From Nitrosomonadales bacterium (GTDB taxonomy: Bacteria > Pseudomonadota > Gammaproteobacteria > Burkholderiales > Gallionellaceae): a stretch of 39,563 bases of DNA. Below the pieces are notes generated by a model. It was not told where the DNA came from, ran no database searches, and saw only the letters and a program-made list of their open reading frames with translations. How positions within the stretch are numbered: position 1 is the stretch's first letter; each line of letters opens with the position of its first letter. The translations under genes and the position numbers were made by a program. Below are positions 15,468 through 23,396 of the stretch, piece after piece. The stretch spans positions 1-39,563 of the forward strand of contig JACPEI010000072.1 of assembly GCA_016183575.1 (NCBI GenBank), in the 5' to 3' direction.

Positions 15468-16255
15468 GGCGCGACTTCCACGGCGAGGCGCGTGCCGCCG
15501 AGGTAATCCAGCACCACGCGCTGGTCTTGCCGCAATGCGATAGCGCGCAACAGCGGCAACCCGCGCGCGGCGGGGATGGCGACACGCAGGGCTTCAAGCG
15601 CGGCATCGTCGAGCCGGTCTGCATCGGCGTCGGTCAGGCTGACGGCGATTTGTGCCAGCGCCTTTGCGCCGCGTTGCGGCGCCAGCACCAGTGCAATGCC
15701 GAACGCATCGGGAATGGGGCGGGCGCTGTAGAGCGGCTCCGGGTAGGCGGTGTCGCACGCCAGCAAGACAGTGCGGGTGTTATCGACCACCACCTGGGTG
15801 AGGGCTTCCAGCAGGCCCGCGCCGAAACTGGCGTCAAACGCACTCAACACCGATGAGCTGGTCATCGCGCCGGTGGCGATACTCCAATACCCGGCGGCGG
15901 CGTTATGCACGGAATTATGGAAACGGGTCGGGGAGATTTGCCGGTCATCCGAGGCGAGCATTTCACAGATGGCGTGACAGTTTTCCCCGTCGCCACCAGA
16001 CGAGGAAAACACGCTGGGCAGGCTGGCCGCATCGAGGCCGGCGGCGGCGATGGCTTCCAGCCCGGTCGCCAGGGTGAGCTTTACGATCGCGCCGCTGCGC
16101 CGGCGTTCCGCCGCAGGCAGCAACGCGGGGGGCGGCAGGACGGTCTGGTGCGGCTGATAGGGCTGCGAACCGCCAAGGACCGCCTGGCCGCTAGTCCAGC
16201 CGGCCAGACCGGGGCCGAGCAGGCCGATGCCTTCGATGTATGCGGTGAGTGTCAT
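15461..16255 (-). CDS. Beta-ketoacyl synthase chain-length-factor-like protein (ApeC type)
   Basis: A 264-residue ketosynthase N-terminal-fold protein without a catalytic Cys: the expected position reads SSVLSAFDASFGAG rather than the ACxS nucleophile elbow. This, with RFHNSVHNAAAGYWS and FSSSGGDGENCHAICEMLAS, matches the short chain-length-factor-like partners in aryl-polyene loci, known there to pair with an active ketosynthase. It would set polyene length as a heterodimer with the product of the next upstream gene (16368-17582). Its start ATG (16253-16255) sits in one copy of a 17-bp duplication made when a palindrome inserted between the two genes. Confidence 0.85.
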   Translation of the reverse strand: MTLTAYIEGIGLLGPGLAGWTSGQAVLGGSQPYQPHQTVLPPPALLPAAERRRSGAIVKLTLATGLEAIAAAGLDAASLPSVFSSSGGDGENCHAICEMLASDDRQISPTRFHNSVHNAAAGYWSIATGAMTSSSVLSAFDASFGAGLLEALTQVVVDNTRTVLLACDTAYPEPLYSARPIPDAFGIALVLAPQRGAKALAQIAVSLTDADADRLDDAALEALRVAIPAARGLPLLRAIALRQDQRVVLDYLGGTRLAVEVAPC

Positions 16256-16377
16256 GGCTTAACGTGAAACTCACGTAGGGCGTCAATAAGCGAAGCGCAT
16301 TGCGCCGTATGCTGCTCGACATGGTGCAATGCGCTTCGCTTATTGCACCCTACATGAACTGTGAGCGTCATGGGTTA
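16245..16377. repeat. Palindrome flanked by a 17-bp direct duplication at the ketosynthase/CLF junction
   Basis: The palindrome spans 16275-16353 with arms containing CAATAAGCGAAGCGCATTGC. Direct repeats lie at 16245-16261 and 16361-16377 (GTGAGYGTCATGGSTTA, 15 of 17 identical). On the gene strand each holds CCATGAC; the upstream copy supplies the ketosynthase TGA stop and the downstream copy supplies the chain-length-factor ATG. A single ancestral copy would give the usual ATGA overlap. Confidence 0.85.
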
Positions 16378-17582
16378 CCCGCCCGGCCAAAAATCAGGCT
16401 GCAATTGGTGCCGCCGAAGCCAAACGAGTTGCTGAGCACGCGCGCCACCGGCTGCTCGCGATTATCCAGCAGATAATCGAGATCCAGCGCGGGGTCGAGT
16501 TGCCGGGTGTTCAGCCCGGCGGGCAGCAGGCCGTGCTGCAGCGCCAGCGAGCAAATCACCGCCTCCACACCGCCGGCAGCGCCCAGCGTGTGGCCGGTCG
16601 CCCCCTTTGTGGAACTGCACGGCGGCGTGCCCGGGCCGAATACGCCAGCAACGGCCTTGCCTTCCGCAGCCTCGTTGCTTTGGGTCGCGGTGCCGTGCAG
16701 GTTGATATAGTCGATTTCAGCCGGATGCAAACCCGCCATTTTCAGCGCATCCTGCATCGCCATGCGCGCACCCAGGCCCTCCGGATGCGGCGATGACATG
16801 TGATAGGCATCGCTGGATTCGCCTATCCCGAGCAGCAGCACCGCATCCGCACTCAAGTTTTCTTCTGGGTGTTCCGGGGTGCGTTCCAGCAGCGCAAAGG
16901 CCGCCGCTTCACCAATCGAGATGCCGTTGCGTTGCGCATCGAAGGGGCGGCATGCCTGATCGGAAATCAGGCCGAGCGAGTTGAAGCCGTACAGCGTCGT
17001 CAGGCACAGCGAATCCACGCCGCCCACCACCGCCGCGTCGATCAGCCCCGCCGCCATCATGCGCCGCGCCGAACTGAACACCTTGGCGCTGGACGAACAC
17101 GCCGATGACACCACGACCGCCGGACCGGTCAGGCCAAGATAATGGCGCGTGAAATCTGCGACGGAAAAAGTATTGTGCGTGGTGCGGTAAATGAAATCGG
17201 CGGGGAGTGCGCCCGTCACCGGGTCGCGCCGCCGGTAGGCCAGCTCGGTTTGCAGAATGCCGGAAGTGCTGGTGCCGAGAAACACACCGATGCGCTGTGC
17301 GCCGTAGGTTGCGATGGCAGCGCGCACCGCCTCGGTAAAGCCATCCTGCATCAGTCCCAGCAACGCGAGCCGGTTGTTGCGGCAATCGAAATCGGCCAGG
17401 TGCGCGGGAAGCTGCACCGCATCCACCCCGGCCACCTCGCCGATGAACGTCGCCAGATCCACCGTATCGAACGCGCAAGGCGCCAGCCCGGCGCGGCGCT
17501 GGCGCAGAGCGTCCAGGGTCCGGTCGAGGCCACGACCGATGCTGCTGGTCGCGGTGAAATGGGAGAGCCAGAGCGGGTTCAA
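16368..17582 (-). CDS. Beta-ketoacyl-ACP synthase (KAS II-like, ApeO type)
   Basis: A 404-residue thiolase-fold condensing enzyme that would elongate the ACP-bound polyene with malonyl-ACP. The catalytic triad is intact: Cys162 in VVSSACSSSAK, His in NLHGTATQS and His in KGATGHTLGAAGG, with the final NSFGFGGTNCS loop. The start appears to be TTG (17580-17582), because an in-frame TAG lies just upstream; MNPLWLSHFTATSSIGRGL is a complete family N-terminus. It begins the minus-strand group ketosynthase, chain-length factor, dehydratase. No FabG-type reductase is found beside it, unlike known aryl-polyene loci. Confidence 0.9.
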   Translation of the reverse strand: MNPLWLSHFTATSSIGRGLDRTLDALRQRRAGLAPCAFDTVDLATFIGEVAGVDAVQLPAHLADFDCRNNRLALLGLMQDGFTEAVRAAIATYGAQRIGVFLGTSTSGILQTELAYRRRDPVTGALPADFIYRTTHNTFSVADFTRHYLGLTGPAVVVSSACSSSAKVFSSARRMMAAGLIDAAVVGGVDSLCLTTLYGFNSLGLISDQACRPFDAQRNGISIGEAAAFALLERTPEHPEENLSADAVLLLGIGESSDAYHMSSPHPEGLGARMAMQDALKMAGLHPAEIDYINLHGTATQSNEAAEGKAVAGVFGPGTPPCSSTKGATGHTLGAAGGVEAVICSLALQHGLLPAGLNTRQLDPALDLDYLLDNREQPVARVLSNSFGFGGTNCSLIFGRAGNP

Positions 17583-17616
17583 GGAAAAGTCAGCCTATCG
17601 CAAGTAAAACAAGTCG

Positions 17617-17901
17617 TTAATAAAAATAGTTGATGTTGAGGGCTTGCCGCCACTTCGTAAGCCATTGTGACAGTCGCGAAACAAAATGGCGGCAAGTATC
17701 CCATAGCACTATGAGTATCCCTATTAGACCGTACAAAATTATGCCTGCGATGACAACATAAATCAGGTCAGCCACTGAGCTTCCGCCGGAGTATGGGAAG
17801 TCACGCCCAGCCTCATTTGGAACCCAGGCTTAAGCAATACCGGACATGTTTAACAGTACGGCGATCACTACAAGAAACCCGAACTTGAGCGACTGTTTCA
17901 T
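17617..17901 (-). pseudogene. Small exported membrane protein gene interrupted by one TAA
   Basis: From the ATG at 17899-17901 the frame reads MKQSLKFGFLVVIAVLLNMS-GIA, then TAA, then AWVPNEAGRDFPYSGGSS, a strong hydrophobic segment (VADLIYVVIAGIILYGLIGI, extending LIVLW) and a basic tail ending NINYFY with TAA at 17617. The part before the TAA is a typical signal peptide, and the codons after it continue a coherent membrane protein, so one mutation (for example CAA to TAA) probably broke a 94-residue protein. I do not recognise the family. It lies upstream of the ketosynthase gene on the same strand. Confidence 0.55.
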
Positions 17902-18242
17902 GATTTTGACCTAACGAAGCTGAAGAAATATTATTTTCATATTCATATCGTGCAGTGAATCAAGGTGAATAGCAACCTTATAGGTTCTTTGGCACTAAGC
18001 AGTCAGCAGCAGATCCTTAATTTGAGCCAAAATAGGCCATTCAGGATGCCTGGATATTTTTTCCATAATACCGATGCCGGATTGTATCTATAATTAACCT
18101 CATGTATTTTCAGCTCCCCGTATTACCTGATTCCGGTGGGTACGAAATTCAATCTTATTGTTTGATCCAACCGCTTCAACTTCACTATGAAATGTGAGCG
18201 GTGCATATGCGTGGTTCACGGGTATTCGGCATAGGAGGCAAC
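17902..18242. other. Gap between the small disrupted gene and msrB
   Basis: About 340 bp of AT-rich DNA, presumably holding divergent promoters for msrB (+) and the small minus-strand gene. I see no RNA gene, repeat or convincing reading frame in it. Confidence 0.5.
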
Positions 18243-18737
18243 ATGGACAGGCGCTCATTCATCAAACTGGCAGCAGGCGGGGTGGGGGTATTCGCCTTGT
18301 CGCAGTTCATCGTGCCGACGCGGGTTGCGGCGGCGGAGCGCATCGGGAAAATCAGCAGAAGCAACGCGGAGTGGAAGAAGCTGCTCACGCCGGAGCAGTA
18401 CGAGGTGCTGCGCGAAGAGGGCACCGAGCGGGCATTCAGCAGTCCGCTTGACCATGAGAAGCGCAACGGCATGTTCGTGTGCGTTGCCTGCGGGCTGGAA
18501 CTATTCCCGTCCAAATACAAATTTGACAGCGGCACCGGCTGGCCGAGTTTTTACGACGTGCTGCCCGGCCATGTCGAAACCAAGACCGATTTCAAGCTGC
18601 TCCTGCCGCGCACCGAATACCATTGCGCGCGCTGCGGCGGCCATCACGGCCATGTGTTCAAGGACGGCCCGAAACCCACCGGGCTGCGCTATTGCAACAA
18701 CGGTGTGGCATTGCGTTTCATTCCGGACAAGGGATGA
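18243..18737 (+). CDS. msrB: Exported peptide-methionine (R)-S-oxide reductase
   Basis: MsrB reduces methionine-R-sulfoxide in proteins. The 164-residue protein starts MDRRSFIKLAAGG, a Tat-type signal peptide ending near VAA-AE, so it works in the periplasm. The zinc site is CVAC plus CARC, GTGWPSFY is present, and the catalytic Cys151 is in RYCNNGVALRF (usually RYCxNSxxLRF). The ATG at 18243 follows an excellent AGGAGG site; the open frame before it is not needed. The DipZ-like gene 104 bp downstream encodes a membrane thiol-disulfide protein that could supply electrons to it, which suggests a periplasmic repair module. Confidence 0.93.
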   Translation: MDRRSFIKLAAGGVGVFALSQFIVPTRVAAAERIGKISRSNAEWKKLLTPEQYEVLREEGTERAFSSPLDHEKRNGMFVCVACGLELFPSKYKFDSGTGWPSFYDVLPGHVETKTDFKLLLPRTEYHCARCGGHHGHVFKDGPKPTGLRYCNNGVALRFIPDKG

Positions 18738-18769
18738 GAGGTGTGCTTGAAAACATTCAGCCATGGATT

Positions 18770-18811
18770 AACACGGATTCACGGATAAAAACCGGGCAGT
18801 GAATCCGTGTT
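18770..18811. repeat. Perfect 13-bp inverted repeat between msrB and the DipZ-like gene
   Basis: AACACGGATTCAC (18770-18782) and GTGAATCCGTGTT (18799-18811) form a hairpin with a 16-nt loop. It looks like a dispersed palindromic repeat, not a terminator, because no T-run follows. Confidence 0.65.
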
Positions 18812-18840
18812 TCATTCGTGACTAATTTAGGAATTTTAAG

Positions 18841-20487
18841 ATGAATGCACTCGACATCGGCCTCGCATTCCTCGAAGGCGTGGCGCTGATCGTCTCTCCC
18901 TGCATCCTGCCAGTGCTGCCGCTGGTGCTGGCCACCTCGGCCGGCGGCGGCAGGCGCAGGCCGTACGGCATCATCATCGGCTTCGTGCTGGCGTTCACCC
19001 TGTTCGCCCTCGCGGCGCGCCAGCTTGTTTCGCTGCTGGGACTGGATCTCGACCTCGTGAAGAATGCCTCGCTGGCGCTGCTCGCGCTGCTGGGGCTGGT
19101 GCTGTTGTCGTCCAGGTTGTCGGAAAGATTCAGCGCGCTGACGCAGGGTTTGGCCGATTTCGGCAACCGGCTTGCCGGAACCGGCGGGGAAGGTCTGCTC
19201 GGCGGCATCGCCATCGGCGCATTGATCGGGCTGGTGTGGACGCCCTGCGCGGGGCCGATTCTCGCCGCCGTGCTGGTGCAGGTGATCCGCCAGCAGACCG
19301 ACCTGGCCGGCAACCTCGTCATTCTTTCGTTCGGTATCGGCGCGGGCGTGCCGATGCTCGTCATCGCGCTGGCCGGGCGCAAGATCATGGGCAAGCTGGG
19401 ATTCTTCGCCCGCCACGCCGAGGCGGTGCGCAAGGCTTTCGGTGTGCTCATCATCCTGTCGGTCGCATACATCGCCTCCGGTGCGGACATCGAGGCGCTG
19501 TTCATGCCGAAAGATTCCGTCGAAGCGCCGCGCGGTGAACTGGCGCTGAAGGATGGCCTGGGCAGCCCCTACGCCGCACCGGAATTTGCCGGCATCGAGG
19601 CGTGGCAGAACTCGCCGCCGCTCACGATGAAGGAGCTGCAAGGCAAGGTCGTGCTGATCGACTTCTGGACCTACTCCTGCATCAACTGCGTGCGCACGCT
19701 GCCTTATCTCACCGACTGGGACAGGAAATACCGCGACATGGGGCTGGTGATCGTCGGCGTGCATTCACCGGAATTCGAGTTCGAAAAGAGGCTGGCCAAC
19801 GTCCAGGCCGCGATCGCGCAGCACGGCATCCATTACCCGGTAGCGCTGGACAACAACCTCTCCACCTGGGTAAATTTCAACAACCGCTACTGGCCCGCGC
19901 ATTACCTCATCGACCGGCAAGGCCGGGTGGTCTACACCCACTTCGGCGAGGGCAAATACAACGTCACGGAGAACAATATCCGCTACCTGCTCGGCCTGAA
20001 GGAGAGGGGTGAGACCATTCAAGCCGAAGCGCCCGTGTTTGTGCCCGGGCAAACGCCGGAAACCTATCTCGGCTATGCGCGAGCAGACACCTTCGGCGGC
20101 AGGGAACGCGTGGTGCGCGATGCGGAAAACTCCTTCCGTTTTCCCGCCTTCCTGCCCGAGCATCAATGGGCGCTGGACGGCAAATGGAAAGTGGGATCCG
20201 AAAAAATCGTCGCGGGGGAGCAGGGCGCGGCATTGCGCCTGAACTTCAAGGCACGCAAGGTATTCCTCGTCCTCGGCACGGCTACCGGCAAGCCGGTGCA
20301 TGCCACGCTCAGCCTGAACGGCGAGGCCGTCGGCGTCAATGCCGGAAAGGACGCTCCGGCAGGAGCAGTCACCATCGAACGCAATACCCTTTATGAACTG
20401 ATAGACCAGAAAAGCCCAAGAAACAGCCTGATCGAAATCAAATCCGATGCACCGGGGCTGGAGGCTTATGCATTTACATTTGGTTAG
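18841..20487 (+). CDS. DipZ-like thiol-disulfide protein (CcdA/DsbD + thioredoxin + C-terminal domain)
   Basis: A 548-residue inner-membrane protein. Residues 1-215 are a CcdA/DsbD-like transmembrane electron carrier: a Cys in VSPCILPVLPLVLA near the N-terminus and a second in WTPCAGPILAAV. Residues about 255-400 are a TlpA/redoxin domain facing the periplasm with active site CINC (Cys280, Cys283) in TYSCINCVRTLPY. Residues about 410-548 form a beta-rich domain as in mycobacterial DipZ. It should pass reducing power from cytosolic thioredoxin to periplasmic partners. The adjacent exported MsrB is the obvious candidate client, by inference. The GGAATTTTAAG leader gives only a fair ribosome site. 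Confidence 0.9.
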   Translation: MNALDIGLAFLEGVALIVSPCILPVLPLVLATSAGGGRRRPYGIIIGFVLAFTLFALAARQLVSLLGLDLDLVKNASLALLALLGLVLLSSRLSERFSALTQGLADFGNRLAGTGGEGLLGGIAIGALIGLVWTPCAGPILAAVLVQVIRQQTDLAGNLVILSFGIGAGVPMLVIALAGRKIMGKLGFFARHAEAVRKAFGVLIILSVAYIASGADIEALFMPKDSVEAPRGELALKDGLGSPYAAPEFAGIEAWQNSPPLTMKELQGKVVLIDFWTYSCINCVRTLPYLTDWDRKYRDMGLVIVGVHSPEFEFEKRLANVQAAIAQHGIHYPVALDNNLSTWVNFNNRYWPAHYLIDRQGRVVYTHFGEGKYNVTENNIRYLLGLKERGETIQAEAPVFVPGQTPETYLGYARADTFGGRERVVRDAENSFRFPAFLPEHQWALDGKWKVGSEKIVAGEQGAALRLNFKARKVFLVLGTATGKPVHATLSLNGEAVGVNAGKDAPAGAVTIERNTLYELIDQKSPRNSLIEIKSDAPGLEAYAFTFG

Positions 20488-20527
20488 AACATCAAAGCAT
20501 GCGTTTGCAAGCGCGCTCAATGCGCGG

Positions 20528-21004
20528 TCAGTAATGCGCGATTTCAACCAGACGTGCGTTGAGCTTATGCGCCAGCGCCTTGCCGCCCTGCTGCATGACG
20601 GCGTTGTGATTCCACTCGATGAATGGGTGCGCAAACAGCGCCAGCAAGTTCATCCAGGCTGGCGTGGTGCGTACCTGCCAGTCGTAGCGCACGACGGTCA
20701 CGGCTCCCTCGACGGAGAATGACCAACGGCCCCTGCCTTCTACATCGCCGCTGGCGATGCCCTCGATGGTGGCCAGCGGCTCGATATGGACAACGCAAAT
20801 ATCGAAAGTGAGCCGATACGGCAAGCGTCCCCGCCATGTGTAGCGGCGCACGCTGCCGATGCCCCGTGCATCGCCGGGGACGAGTTCCTCGACGCTCTCT
20901 ACATTACGCCACCACTGCGGCCAGTTCAGGGAGTGGTAGATGGCATCGCAGACCGCATCAAGCGGTGCTTCGATATGCCAGACAGTGACGAAGCGGTATA
21001 CCAT
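20528..21004 (-). CDS. SRPBCC (START-like) family protein
   Basis: A 158-residue soluble protein of the helix-grip fold that binds hydrophobic ligands in a cavity. Typical features are the N-terminal strand YRFVTVWHIEAPLDAVCDAI (residues 3-22), the WPQWW turn and a long C-terminal helix (HNAVMQQGGKALAHKLNARL). It is related to polyketide cyclase/dehydrase-type proteins, but the ligand is unknown. It starts 14 bp after the stop of the DUF1571-like gene, so it is probably the last gene of the cupredoxin operon. It lies between the two halves of the pigment locus, but nothing ties it to that pathway. Confidence 0.8.
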   Translation of the reverse strand: MVYRFVTVWHIEAPLDAVCDAIYHSLNWPQWWRNVESVEELVPGDARGIGSVRRYTWRGRLPYRLTFDICVVHIEPLATIEGIASGDVEGRGRWSFSVEGAVTVVRYDWQVRTTPAWMNLLALFAHPFIEWNHNAVMQQGGKALAHKLNARLVEIAHY

Positions 21005-21018
21005 CAGCGTTCCCTTTG

Positions 21019-21642
21019 CTATGGATTAAACAGCGTTTCCGGCAGCACGGCGTCGATTTCCAGGGCTTCCATCGTCACGGTTTCGATGATGTCATCCTGC
21101 TGGTTGCGGCTGATTACCTTGACCGGGAACTGGTTCGCCGTATCCAGCCATAGTTCGTAGCGGTACACGCCGGTAACGGCAAAATTGCCTGTGCCGGTCA
21201 CGGCAAGATGCAGGGCCGCGTGTCCATCCACGCTCTCTTCGCCCAATATCTCGGTGGTGCCGCCCCCGCGCAGCATGCGGACATTTTCGAACAGCGCCCC
21301 GACATCCGAGCGATCCACGTGCTGGCCGCGTGAGCTCTGAATCAGCAGATTGCCGGGGCTCAAATTGAATTCCGGAAAATGGCCGGCGCCAAACGGCCAC
21401 AGGCGCACGCGCCGGGTGAGGGGATTGTAAACCAGCACCGCGCCCTCATGCGGACGGATGAATTCCATGCGTACGAAACCGGGTTTCCTGTAGTAATAGC
21501 GGATATGCTCCTCGCCGTCGGTATGGGAGGAATGGATGGTGACGCGGTAGGATTCGACCGACTGATAATGCTCGATGGCGCTGGCCAGCGGGTCCGGAGG
21601 AGTGCCGGTGAGGGCTGCGGCAAGCATCAGGGCTGGAAGCAC
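21019..21642 (-). CDS. DUF1571-like (LolA-fold) exported protein
   Basis: A 207-residue protein with a short signal peptide (MLPALMLAAALTGTPPDP). YRVTIHSSHTDGEEHIRYYY, KPGFVRMEFIRPHEGAVLVY and ELWLDTANQFPVKVISR match the strand pattern of DUF1571/LolA-like lipoprotein-carrier folds, which hold acyl chains in a beta-sheet groove. The start is GTG at 21640-21642, 3 bp after the cupredoxin stop; an ATG 15 bp further in is an alternative. A periplasmic location is likely; the function is unknown. Confidence 0.75.
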   Translation of the reverse strand: MLPALMLAAALTGTPPDPLASAIEHYQSVESYRVTIHSSHTDGEEHIRYYYRKPGFVRMEFIRPHEGAVLVYNPLTRRVRLWPFGAGHFPEFNLSPGNLLIQSSRGQHVDRSDVGALFENVRMLRGGGTTEILGEESVDGHAALHLAVTGTGNFAVTGVYRYELWLDTANQFPVKVISRNQQDDIIETVTMEALEIDAVLPETLFNP

Positions 21643-21645
21643 CGC

Positions 21646-22077
21646 TTATTCCACCACTTCGAGCACGCCTTCCATGCCCTTCTCGCGGTGGCTTTTAAAG
21701 AACAACAGCTTGTTCCTGCAATAAAAAGGGTAATTGCCGACGGCGGTGGGGGTGAAGCGGATAGCCTTGGCTTCACTGGACAGGCCCTCGTCCACTGCGA
21801 TGCCCGCCTCGGGCGATTGGATGACGAGGGTGTGTGGAACTAAACCGCTTTCTACACTGACCGTCAACTCGACCGGCACATTCACATGAACGATCACGCG
21901 GTTCGGCTTGAAGAAATAACTCCCGCCTTCAATCCGTACGTGCTGCACGCCATCGGCGGCAATGGTCGATTGATAAACCGTTTCACTGGGCGTGGGAGTG
22001 TCGGCACGACACGCAACATATCCGGTAATCCCAAGGCAAAACAGAAAAAATGTCACGATGTTTTTCATGGTCGGCAT
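21646..22077 (-). CDS. Periplasmic cupredoxin
   Basis: A 143-residue exported copper-protein-like chain. The N-terminus (MKNIVTFFLFCLGITGYVAC from the second Met) is a signal peptide. A type 1 copper site is suggested by His in VPHTLVI and by Cys, His and Met in FYCRNKLLFFKSHREKGMEG. The strand YFFKPNRVIVHVNVPVELTV is typical of cupredoxins related to CuA/quinol oxidase subunit II folds. The start may be the ATG at 22075-22077 or at 22066-22068. It heads a minus-strand operon with the DUF1571-like and SRPBCC genes. The redox partner is not evident. Confidence 0.8.
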   Translation of the reverse strand: MPTMKNIVTFFLFCLGITGYVACRADTPTPSETVYQSTIAADGVQHVRIEGGSYFFKPNRVIVHVNVPVELTVSVESGLVPHTLVIQSPEAGIAVDEGLSSEAKAIRFTPTAVGNYPFYCRNKLLFFKSHREKGMEGVLEVVE

Positions 22078-22427
22078 AAGTTAGTGGATCGTGGAAAATT
22101 CTGGTGAAGATCGAATGGCTCCTTTTGCATAATAGTACATCCAAATGAAGCTCGCATCTTTCATCAGATACAGGCAGTGTCTTCGGATATCAAATGCCTG
22201 CTTCATATTGCAGTCATTCAGCGTTCCATAAAGCGGTCTGTCACTGATTTCCAACGACTGACAAAATGGCCGACGGTCAGCCATGAAAAGTTTTGGTGTT
22301 CCAGTATCTTTGGTGTTCTGATCGTTGAGGGTTCCTCAGAAAATCTCATTCGAGATTGATGCATTCCCACACTTAGGGCAAGATACGCTCTCTTAATTTT
22401 TTGTATAAACAAAGCAAGAGAATAGCT
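22078..22427. other. Gap between the cupredoxin operon and the YebC-like gene
   Basis: About 350 bp presumably holding divergent promoters. A 67-codon minus-strand frame (22081-22284) is open, but its composition and Cys/Trp/Tyr-rich content look non-coding. I see no structured repeat. Confidence 0.45.
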
Positions 22428-23132
22428 ATGGGCGCACAGTGGAAAGCAAGGCACAAGGAAATCGCAGCGAACGCCAAGGGTAAAATTTTCGGCAAGCTGT
22501 GCAAGGAAATCACGGTCGCCGCGCGCGGTGGGGCCGACCCGGACTCGAACTCGCGTTTGCGCCTCGTGGTCGAGCAAGCCAGGAAAGCCTCCATGCCGCG
22601 TGAAACGCTGGAGCGCGCGATCAAAAAAGGCGCAGGCCTGCTCGACGGAGGCGCGAATCTGGAACGCCTCGTCTATGAAGGTTTCGCGCCGCACCGCGTC
22701 CCCGTGATCGTCGAATGCCTGTCCGACAACATCAACCGCACCATGTCCAGCATGCGCGTACTGTTCCGCAAAGGACAGCTCGGCGCAGAAGGCTCCGTCT
22801 CGTGGGACTTCAACTATGTCGGCATGATTGAAGCCACACCGAACTCCAAGGAAGCTGATGCAGAAGTCGCCGCCATCGAAGCAGGCGCGCAGGATTTTGA
22901 ACCGGCAGACGAAGGCGCAACTCTGTTCATCACCGACGTCACCGACCTCGATACCGTGTGCCGCGCCTTGCCAGCACAAGGATTCACCGTCATCTCCGCC
23001 CAGTTAGGCTATCGCCCGAAGAATTCCGTCACGCTCGGCAATGATGCCGAGCGCGAAGAAGTGGAAGCGTTTTTGGAGGCGATTGATGCGGATGATGACG
23101 CGCAGAATGTTTATGTGGGGTTGGCGGGCTAG
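22428..23132 (+). CDS. YebC/PmpR-like transcriptional regulator
   Basis: A 234-residue YebC family protein. These bind DNA and regulate transcription, and some have been linked to translation of proline-rich stretches. Conserved blocks are [45 protein letters not shown] and the middle-domain [19 protein letters not shown]. The N-terminus MGAQWK and [16 protein letters not shown] resemble the YeeN branch more than canonical YebC. The ATG at 22428 gives the standard N-terminus and has AAGAGA upstream. No ruv genes follow, unlike the usual yebC-ruvC arrangement, which supports a paralogue. Confidence 0.9.
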   Translation: MGAQWKARHKEIAANAKGKIFGKLCKEITVAARGGADPDSNSRLRLVVEQARKASMPRETLERAIKKGAGLLDGGANLERLVYEGFAPHRVPVIVECLSDNINRTMSSMRVLFRKGQLGAEGSVSWDFNYVGMIEATPNSKEADAEVAAIEAGAQDFEPADEGATLFITDVTDLDTVCRALPAQGFTVISAQLGYRPKNSVTLGNDAEREEVEAFLEAIDADDDAQNVYVGLAG

Positions 23133-23396
23133 AGGTGTTTCTTGAGAGAGCGGCGTAGTAATTTGATTTTGGTGTATTTTTTCTGTGATTGATTTCTGGA
23201 TAATGTTCTTCCAGAGTTAAGCAACAGGCGGATTCGACGTCAGCTAACTCATTGGAGTGTTGGTGCGCGTTTAAAATAGCCGCTATTTGCAAGCCCATGC
23301 AGTCAGGAACTTGATGTCACTAGAGTACCTGTGAAAAACCATAGAACTCCGTATCAAGCCCGCAGTGCATATCGGCAATATTGGCGGCACTTCCCA

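Noticed and set aside
18757-19764. 335-codon minus-strand frame opposite the DipZ-like gene
   Set aside because: Composition is very rich in Gln, Arg and His without hydrophobic pattern, typical of an antisense shadow.
22081-22284. 67-codon minus-strand frame after the cupredoxin gene
   Set aside because: No ribosome site, no recognisable pattern and unusual composition; treated as non-coding.
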